A stretch of 20,132 nucleotides of DNA, from assembly GCA_016303235.1 (NCBI GenBank), contig JAEDMB010000018.1, positions 1 to 20,132 of the forward strand. Direction: 5' to 3'. Under the pieces are notes generated by a model that did not search any database, had not been told where the DNA came from, and saw only the letters and a list, made by a program, of their open reading frames with translations. Position 1 is the first letter of the stretch, and each line of letters opens with the position of its first letter. This document shows positions 15,229-20,132 of the stretch, one piece after another. A program made the position numbers and the translations under genes. The stretch is from Oscillospiraceae bacterium (lineage in GTDB: Bacteria > Bacillota > Clostridia > Oscillospirales > Ruminococcaceae).

Positions 15229-17763
15229 TTATTCTGCGGGAACGGACGGTTCATCAGCCGGAGGGTCTACATCAACAGGCTCATCAGCCGGCGAAGTATC
15301 CGGTTCAGCGGGCGGGTCTGTCGGAACATCAACAGGTTCATCGGCGGGAATATCAGTGTATACATCAGTAACAGACGGGATAGATTCTCCTCCTGATGAA
15401 TATGATTCAGTTGTTGTATAGCTTTCATATGATGAAGTTGTCGGAGCTGTTGTATATGAATATGAGTATGAATAGTCGTCATCGTCGTCATCATCATAGG
15501 AAGGTGCATAATAACTGTCATCGCAGTATGGAGCGTTTGAGCTTTTCCAGTATCCTATAACTCCGTGAGGACAGCCTGAACCTGCTATCTTACCTGAATT
15601 ACTGCACATATAAGCTTCAATAACATCTTCATTAGGAGTAAATTCAGTATTTGTAACGTGTTCGGGGTCAGCAACCCAGTCTGCAATGACATTATGCCAT
15701 ACTTTTGCGGATTTAAGCGAAAGCGGAAGGCTCGAATCGCCGATAAGCTTTGAATATCCTATCCATACACCGCTTACGAAATCAGGCATAAGTCCGACAA
15801 ATGTGAGGTCGTTCCAGTCATCAGTAGTACCTGTTTTTCCGCATACTTCAATGCCGTCAATCTGTGCGGCTGTACCGGTACCGTTCTGTACAACGTTTTT
15901 AAGGAGTCTGTTCATAACCCATGCAGTTTCAGGGTCTACACCTTCATGCGGGTCGCCGTCTATATCAAGGAAATCGTGGTTAGCCTGAGTAATCTTTTTT
16001 ATGATATGTGCTTCATACTGTGTTCCGTCACCGCCGTAAGGTATAAACGCATTTGCAAGGTTCTGAATTGATATACCGTATGTCAAAGCACCTACTGAAA
16101 GAGGAGCCAAATCTTCATCTTCGGGGTCAAGTTTCATATTCATATTTTCAGTACAGAATTTGAATACAGCCTCCGGAGTCAAATCCATACAGAGACGTGC
16201 CGGAACAGTATTGTATGATTTCTGAAGTGCATAATAAACAGGAATACTCTGACCCGATACGCTGAGACCTTCGCCGACTGAATAGTTTGTAGGCCATGGT
16301 CTTCCTCCGATTTCAGTTACAGTTGTATCACGGTAATATGAACCCCAATGAATCATATCAGTATAGAGGGCAAGTCCGTATGTTGAAACAGGCTTTATTG
16401 AAGAACCTACCTGACGTGTCTGGTCAACAGCATAGTTCCATGTCAGGGCTCTTTCCTTTTTGCCTATTCCTGCACCCATACCGAGGACTTCGCCTTTATA
16501 GTTTATCGCAGCAAATCCGACCTGTGGCGTATCTTCTTCATATTCGCCGTCATCGTCAAGGTCAACATATCTCACAACGGATTCCCTGCTCATAAGGTTA
16601 TTTATATCAAGAAACTTGTTGTCGAGATATTCCTGCATTTCAAGGTCGGCAGTAGTATAAATCTGATAGCCTCCCGTATTGAATCTGCTGAGAGCCTCGT
16701 TATAGTCAATATTGTACATTTCCTGAATTATACCGCAGAACTCATTGATAGCAGCATCAACAATCCATGACGGCTTTTCATCTTCATCATCTTCCTTGAC
16801 TTCAAGGTTTTCGGGGTGAAGTTTTTTATATTCTTCAGAATCAGTATATATTAATTTTTCATTAAGACATTCCTGATATTCATCATATGTCAAAGCACCG
16901 TTTTTATACATCTGCCAGAGAACATATTGCTGTCTTGATTTGTTGTTGATTTTTCCGTCAGTAATTTCTCCGGTTTCCTCATCAACATTATAAACATAAG
17001 GGCCGAAGTAGTTAGGGCTTTTCGGAATTGCCGCAAGAGTAGCAGCCTCAGCTACTGACAAGTCTTTTACATCTTTTCCGAAGTATTCTATTGATGCAAG
17101 CTGTATTCCGTTTATAGGGCCTCCGAATCCGATATAGTTCAGATATGTTTCGAGAATTTCGTCTTTTGAATATTTTTTCTCCAGTTGCATTGCACGGAAA
17201 ATTTCCCTTATTTTACGCTGTGGAGAAGTTTCATTATCACCGGTAAGATTTTTTATAAGCTGTTGGGTGATAGTAGAACCTCCCTGTTCAGTATCATAAA
17301 TATGGATAAACATGTTGAGAAATGCCGTAAAAGTACGCTTGTAGTCTACACCGTCATGAGTATAGAAACGTTCGTCCTCTGTATAAACAAAGGCATCACG
17401 GACATGCTGTGGTATTTCATCAATAGTAATCGGTATACGCTGTAAGTCGTTGCTGACTTTATAGAGTTCAATAAGTTCACCGTTTTTGTCAGTACCGTAT
17501 ACATAGCTGTTACAGCTCATTTCCATTTCCTGAATGGTAATTCCGGTTGTTTCGTCCATAAAGTCGAATACATAGACAGTCAGAGCAGTTGCGACAATAG
17601 TGCCGGTTATTACCATTACGAGGAACAGCGAAAGCAGAGTAGTCATAATAATGGCAAAAAGCTTCTGAATGACAAGCAGAAATTTATTTTTTTTCTTTTT
17701 TCTGCGTTTCTTCTTTGGAGCTGAAGAATTATCCACAGGCTGAGATTGGTTTTTATCGTTCAT
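15229..17763 (-). CDS. Class A (bifunctional) penicillin-binding protein 1A
   Basis: Membrane-anchored peptidoglycan synthase of 844 residues. A Lys/Arg-rich cytoplasmic tail (17-27) precedes one TM helix (about 37-66). The glycosyltransferase domain (GT51) has EDERFYTHDG with catalytic Glu129, GGSTITQQLIKNL, and RKIREIF...KDEILETYLN. The transpeptidase domain has SSIK (S454, K457), SYN (516-518) and KTGT (643-646). After about 745 comes a long tail: seven Asp, YSYSYSY, then Ser/Thr/Tyr- and Pro/Asp/Glu-rich sequence with ADEPVDV repeats. The ORF could also start at a GTG (17775) or ATG (17772). ATG at 17763 is preferred because AAGGTGAT lies 7 bases upstream, overlapping those two codons. 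First gene of a five-gene run. Confidence 0.96.
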   Translation of the reverse strand: MNDKNQSQPVDNSSAPKKKRRKKKKNKFLLVIQKLFAIIMTTLLSLFLVMVITGTIVATALTVYVFDFMDETTGITIQEMEMSCNSYVYGTDKNGELIELYKVSNDLQRIPITIDEIPQHVRDAFVYTEDERFYTHDGVDYKRTFTAFLNMFIHIYDTEQGGSTITQQLIKNLTGDNETSPQRKIREIFRAMQLEKKYSKDEILETYLNYIGFGGPINGIQLASIEYFGKDVKDLSVAEAATLAAIPKSPNYFGPYVYNVDEETGEITDGKINNKSRQQYVLWQMYKNGALTYDEYQECLNEKLIYTDSEEYKKLHPENLEVKEDDEDEKPSWIVDAAINEFCGIIQEMYNIDYNEALSRFNTGGYQIYTTADLEMQEYLDNKFLDINNLMSRESVVRYVDLDDDGEYEEDTPQVGFAAINYKGEVLGMGAGIGKKERALTWNYAVDQTRQVGSSIKPVSTYGLALYTDMIHWGSYYRDTTVTEIGGRPWPTNYSVGEGLSVSGQSIPVYYALQKSYNTVPARLCMDLTPEAVFKFCTENMNMKLDPEDEDLAPLSVGALTYGISIQNLANAFIPYGGDGTQYEAHIIKKITQANHDFLDIDGDPHEGVDPETAWVMNRLLKNVVQNGTGTAAQIDGIEVCGKTGTTDDWNDLTFVGLMPDFVSGVWIGYSKLIGDSSLPLSLKSAKVWHNVIADWVADPEHVTNTEFTPNEDVIEAYMCSNSGKIAGSGCPHGVIGYWKSSNAPYCDDSYYAPSYDDDDDDDYSYSYSYTTAPTTSSYESYTTTESYSSGGESIPSVTDVYTDIPADEPVDVPTDPPAEPDTSPADEPVDVDPPADEPSVPAE

Positions 17764-17804
17764 TTTGTTCATCACCTTTTTCAGAATTAATAATGATACT
17801 TAAT

Positions 17805-17833
17805 ATTGTATCACAAAAAAAGCTTAATGTTAA
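17805..17833 (-). promoter_or_regulatory. Sigma-A-like promoter of the pbp operon
   Basis: On the minus strand TTAACA (17828-17833) and TACAAT (17805-17810) are separated by 17 bases, each matching consensus at 5 of 6. Transcription would start near 17798, about 35 bases before the ATG at 17763. Confidence 0.75.
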
Positions 17834-17927
17834 GTAGTTTTTGAAAAAAATGTATAAAATATCAAAAACATACCAATAATGTAAGCAAGTATTTGTATAA
17901 CGTATATTAAGAGGGGGATTTTATTTT

Positions 17928-18260
17928 ATGGTCATTGACAGAAAAATATTTTTTACGCTTCTTACCTCGGCAACTTTTTCGGGAGTTCTTGTTATATGTA
18001 CTCTTGCACAGAATATCCGCAATGAAAAGATGTCAGCAAAAATTCCGAATGAACCTTCCGTTCTTGAATCAATAGGATATGTTATCAGAGAATATGAAAA
18101 CGGTCTTGCCGTATTCAGAGGTGACAGCGAAAGCCCGTATAAAATAATAAGTGTCAATCTTAATCTTCTTTCTGATTATGACCGTGAAATGCTCCGGAAC
18201 GGCATTGAGGCTGATTCCGAAAGTGAAATAAACCGTCTTATCGAGGATTTGACTTCTTAG
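17928..18260 (+). CDS. Small exported protein with BofC C-terminal-like domain
   Basis: A 110-residue protein with an N-terminal hydrophobic segment (about 7-27) acting as signal anchor, a short linker, and a compact domain from about 48 to 110 beginning SIGYVIREYENGLAVFRG and ending EADSESEINRLIEDLTS. This resembles the BofC C-terminal domain found in many short Clostridia proteins; the call rests on recall and should be treated as moderate. B. subtilis BofC modulates SpoIVB signalling between forespore and mother cell, but whether this short protein does so is unknown. Ribosome binding site GAGGGGGA (17911-17918) lies 9 bases upstream. No convincing promoter was found in 17834-17910. Its 3' end overlaps the convergent flavin reductase gene by 23 bp, with no terminator there. 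Confidence 0.75.
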   Translation: MVIDRKIFFTLLTSATFSGVLVICTLAQNIRNEKMSAKIPNEPSVLESIGYVIREYENGLAVFRGDSESPYKIISVNLNLLSDYDREMLRNGIEADSESEINRLIEDLTS

Positions 18261-18825
18261 CGGATTTCTTTTTTCTGACAGAAAATCCGAAATCTCCGAG
18301 TTTTCTTCCGAGTGCAAAATATTCTCCGTGTGCGTATGCCATAAGACCGCATTGCTGAAGATTGAGCTTGCCCTTGCTGTCGATATATTTTTCATCGGCA
18401 TTAATTCCTGTTATTTCGGCAAGGAACATCGTATGCGTTCCGAGATGCTTTGAATCTGTTATCTTACATTCAAGATTTATCGGACATTCTTCAATGCATG
18501 GAGCTGATATTGTACGGCAGGGCATAGCGTGGAATCCACATTCTTTGAATTTATCCGTATTCTTACCGCTTCTGACTCCGCAAAAATCAGTCTGACGGCA
18601 TATTGCGGAAGTAGTAAGATTTATAACAAATTCTCCCGAATTTTTTATTATATTATATGAATGACGTTCGGGGCGTACGGATATATAGGTCATAGGGGGG
18701 TGAGTGTTTACGATTCCCGTCCAGCCTATTGTGAGGACTTTCGGATTTTCAACTGTTCCGCACGATACGAGAACGGCAGGCACGGGGGCAAGGATTGTAC
18801 TTCCTTTCCAGAATACTTTTGACAT
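18238..18825 (-). CDS. Flavin reductase family (FMN-binding split barrel) protein
   Basis: A 195-residue protein of the flavin reductase-like group (COG1853 type), which binds FMN in a split beta barrel and often passes electrons in anaerobes. Seen: PVPAVLVSCG, LTIGWTGIVNTHPPMTYISV, RPERHSYNIIKNSGEFVINL, FCGVRSGKNTDKF, APCIEECPINLEC, LGTHTMFLAEI and a final YAHGEYFALGRKLGDFGFSV, followed by a very basic tail RKKKSAKKSNPR. The start at 18825 is chosen because GGAG at 18834-18837 is 8 bases upstream; an in-frame ATG at 18894 would lie within the promoter. Electron partner and substrate are unknown. It is monocistronic with its own promoter. Confidence 0.92.
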   Translation of the reverse strand: MSKVFWKGSTILAPVPAVLVSCGTVENPKVLTIGWTGIVNTHPPMTYISVRPERHSYNIIKNSGEFVINLTTSAICRQTDFCGVRSGKNTDKFKECGFHAMPCRTISAPCIEECPINLECKITDSKHLGTHTMFLAEITGINADEKYIDSKGKLNLQQCGLMAYAHGEYFALGRKLGDFGFSVRKKKSAKKSNPR

Positions 18826-18865
18826 AAAAATTTCTCCGTTCGTAAAAAAAATAGCATGTTTATCA

Positions 18866-18894
18866 ATTATATCATAATCCGAAAAAAATTTCAA
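18866..18894 (-). promoter_or_regulatory. Sigma-A-like promoter of the flavin reductase gene
   Basis: On the minus strand TTGAAA (18889-18894) and TATAAT (18866-18871) are 17 bases apart, matching 5 of 6 and 6 of 6. Transcription would start near 18859, about 34 bases before the ATG at 18825. Confidence 0.82.
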
Positions 18895-18900
18895 TATATT

Positions 18901-18928
18901 CAGCGACAGATTTCGCTGTTTTTTTTTT
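18901..18928 (+). terminator. Plus-strand intrinsic terminator upstream of spoIIAA
   Basis: CAGCGA (18901-18906), 6-base loop, TCGCTG (18913-18918), then ten T (18919-18928). The T-run is only on the plus strand. The nearest plus-strand gene end upstream is at 18260, and the minus-strand flavin reductase gene lies between. So it either ends antisense read-through from the BofC-like gene or sits in the leader of spoIIA. Confidence 0.8.
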
Positions 18929-18967
18929 GGAATATAGTGTATATTAATTATGAAAGGAGTAGCTGAT

Positions 18968-19285
18968 ATGAATGTTGATATAAAATCTGAAAACGGTTAT
19001 GCCGTGGCAACGCTTAACGGTGAAATTGACCACCATAATGCAAAGGAAATCCGTGAGGAAATTGACAGGTTTATAATTGCAAATCAGCCGAGGGAACTCG
19101 CAATGGATTTCGGCAATATATCCTTTATGGACAGTTCAGGAATAGGTCTTATTATGGGCAGGTACAAGCTTATCAGTGAGTGCGGAGGCAGACTTGTTGT
19201 TAAAAATCCCCGTCAGTATATAAAAAGGGTTCTTAAAATTTCGGGTATTGAGCGTATTGTAAGAATTGTAAATGACAGGCTTTAG
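18968..19285 (+). CDS. spoIIAA: Anti-sigma F factor antagonist
   Basis: STAS-domain protein that, when unphosphorylated, releases sigma-F from SpoIIAB in the forespore. It has 105 residues with the start at 18968, near the usual 110-117. Seen: LNGEIDHHNAKEIREEID (17-34), typical of SpoIIAA, and FMDSSGIGLIMGRYK with the phospho-acceptor Ser56, equivalent to B. subtilis Ser58. AAAGGAG (18953-18959) is 8 bases before this ATG; the in-frame ATG at 18950 has no ribosome binding site. First gene of the spoIIA operon. In B. subtilis the operon is driven by sigma-H; I could not identify a convincing sigma-H or sigma-A promoter between 18929 and 18952. Confidence 0.96.
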   Translation: MNVDIKSENGYAVATLNGEIDHHNAKEIREEIDRFIIANQPRELAMDFGNISFMDSSGIGLIMGRYKLISECGGRLVVKNPRQYIKRVLKISGIERIVRIVNDRL

Positions 19286-19295
19286 GAGGAAAAAA

Positions 19296-19730
19296 ATGGA
19301 GGTCATAAACGAAGTTAAATTTATAATGCCGTCACTTTCTGTAAATGAAAGTACTGCAAGGGCAGTAGTATCATCATTTTTGATTCAGGCTGACCCGTCC
19401 GTTGAGGAGCTTTCAGATATCAGAACAGCAGTTTCCGAGGCGGTAACGAATGCGGTTGTACATGGATACAGAAATTCAAAGGGAGTCATTGAAATGACTG
19501 TGAGACTTCTTAAAGGCAGGGAAATTTACATAAAAATACGTGACAGGGGGTGCGGAATAGAAAACGTTGAAAAGGCTATGGAACCTCTTTTCACAACTGC
19601 ACCCGAGGAGGAACGTTCCGGACTTGGCTTTTCAATAATGCAGTCATTTACAGACAGCCTCAGAGTCAGAAGCGAATCCGGAAAGGGTACAACTGTTATA
19701 ATGCGTAAGAAGCTGAAAAGCCATGAGTGA
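19296..19730 (+). CDS. spoIIAB: Anti-sigma F factor, serine kinase
   Basis: GHKL-fold kinase and anti-sigma factor that binds sigma-F and phosphorylates SpoIIAA. It has 144 residues, against 146 in B. subtilis. Seen: N box EAVTNAVVHGY (E49, N52), G1 box IRDRGCGIE (D83), the ATP-lid region TTAPEEERSGLGFSIMQSF with G109 and G111, and KGTTVIMRK as the final GT box. The start at 19296 is fixed by TAGGAGG (19284-19290), which overlaps the spoIIAA stop; an earlier in-frame ATG at 19272 lies inside spoIIAA. Its 3' end overlaps sigF by 8 bp. Confidence 0.97.
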   Translation: MEVINEVKFIMPSLSVNESTARAVVSSFLIQADPSVEELSDIRTAVSEAVTNAVVHGYRNSKGVIEMTVRLLKGREIYIKIRDRGCGIENVEKAMEPLFTTAPEEERSGLGFSIMQSFTDSLRVRSESGKGTTVIMRKKLKSHE

Positions 19731-20132
19731 TATTAAAAAACCTCTTGCAGAAGAAAATCTCGGACTTGTTCACCTTTGTGCAAACAAGTTCAGAGGCAGG
19801 GGAATAGAGTATGAAGAACTTTATTCGGCGGGGTGTATCGGACTTCTTAAAGCAGTAAAATCTTTTGATACTGAAAGGGGTGTTAAATTTTCAACATATG
19901 CCGTTCCTGTCATTCTCGGAGAAATTAAAAGATTATTCCGTGACGGCGGTATGATAAAAGTCAGCAGAAGTCTGAAAGAATTATCATTTCAGATTCAGAA
20001 AATACGTGAGAATTTTTTGAATCTGAACGGGCGTGAGCCTTTGCTCTCGGAACTTTCAGAACTTTCGGGTGCAGACGTTTCAGAAGTTTCGGAGGCTTTA
20101 TGCGTCAGTCAGCCGGTTATGTCCCTTACCGC
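19723..20132 (+). CDS. sigF: RNA polymerase sporulation sigma factor F, 3' end beyond window
   Basis: First forespore-specific sigma factor, also called spoIIAC. The ATG at 19723 overlaps the spoIIAB stop (TGA at 19728-19730) by 8 bp. 136 codons are visible and the gene runs off the right edge. Translation gives region 2: ENLGLVHLCANKFRGRGIEY, ELYSAGCIGLLKAVKSFD, VKFSTYAVPVILGEIKRLFR, then the VSRSLKEL segment and region 3 beginning ELSELSGADVSEVSEAL. The GEIKRLFRDGGMIKVSRSLKE part is typical of sigma-F and sigma-G; position after spoIIAA-spoIIAB identifies it as sigma-F. A full protein would be about 230-255 residues. Confidence 0.97.
   Translation, partial: MSDIKKPLAEENLGLVHLCANKFRGRGIEYEELYSAGCIGLLKAVKSFDTERGVKFSTYAVPVILGEIKRLFRDGGMIKVSRSLKELSFQIQKIRENFLNLNGREPLLSELSELSGADVSEVSEALCVSQPVMSLT

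Noticed and set aside
15247..15350. Repeat cluster as a possible CRISPR or mobile-element signature
   Set aside because: The imperfect repeats are in frame within the penicillin-binding protein gene and encode repeated ADEPV-type residues; there are no regular spacers.
17887..17910. Possible forespore or mother-cell sigma promoter before the BofC-like gene (CGTATATT at 17901-17908)
   Set aside because: The -10-like element has two mismatches to the sigma-E consensus and no matching -35 at 14-15 or 17-18 bases upstream.
18929..18952. Sigma-H promoter of the spoIIA operon (TGGAATAT near 18928)
   Set aside because: A -10 at the right spacing would overlap the spoIIAA ribosome binding site, so the start of transcription would lie too far downstream.

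Overview
The window reads as chromosomal DNA of an anaerobic, low-GC, spore-forming Clostridia member. The gene content and order, the short spacers, and the Thr/Pro/Asp/Glu-rich tails on exported proteins suggest a Ruminococcus-like member of the Oscillospiraceae; that placement is inference. Sporulation genes sit at two places: spoVM near the middle and the spoIIA operon (spoIIAA-spoIIAB-sigF) at the right edge. No transposase, phage gene, CRISPR array, tRNA or rRNA was seen. Genes are tightly packed; no gene-free stretch exceeds 300 bases, and the largest gap (11552-11738) holds a promoter and a terminator.

Layout. (1) 2-8479, plus strand: a vegetative housekeeping cluster, fmt (5' end cut by the window), a YugP-type membrane zinc peptidase, rsmB, rlmN, prpC, prkC, rsgA, thiN and finally the 27-codon sporulation gene spoVM. 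Gaps are tiny or are ATGA overlaps. The order matches the conserved Firmicutes fmt-rsmB-rlmN-prpC-prkC-rsgA-thiN-spoVM neighbourhood, but rpe is missing. (2) 8487-10299: a VanZ-like membrane protein (minus) and an unrecognised 394-residue membrane protein (plus), with divergent sigma-A-like promoters between them and terminator hairpins at their ends. (3) 10298-11551, minus: a PrsA/SurA-like lipoprotein whose catalytic domain seems replaced by a threonine-rich stretch. (4) 11739-17763, minus: a probable operon transcribed from a good sigma-A-like promoter at 17805-17833, encoding a class A penicillin-binding protein, a THUMP-domain RNA methyltransferase (TTG start), an SDR oxidoreductase, a small polytopic membrane protein and DAHP synthase, closed by a terminator. 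(5) 17928-18825: a small BofC-C-terminal-like exported protein (plus) and a flavin reductase (minus) whose 3' ends overlap by 23 bp. (6) 18968-20132, plus: spoIIAA, spoIIAB and the first 136 codons of sigF.

How the genes work together. The first cluster joins translation initiation (Fmt), rRNA/tRNA modification (RsmB, RlmN), ribosome assembly (RsgA), thiamine cofactor supply (ThiN) and the PrpC/PrkC phosphatase-kinase pair that senses peptidoglycan. The penicillin-binding protein builds the wall that PrkC monitors. SpoVM marks the forespore membrane for coat assembly, and SpoIIAA/SpoIIAB/SigF form the partner-switch that activates the first forespore sigma factor.

Most notable points: a triple DxDxDG calcium-loop-like tail on PrkC; a 10-bp hairpin that could mask the spoVM ribosome binding site in read-through transcripts; and a plus-strand terminator at 18901-18928 with no plus-strand gene ending nearby, which implies antisense transcription across the flavin reductase gene or a leader for spoIIA.
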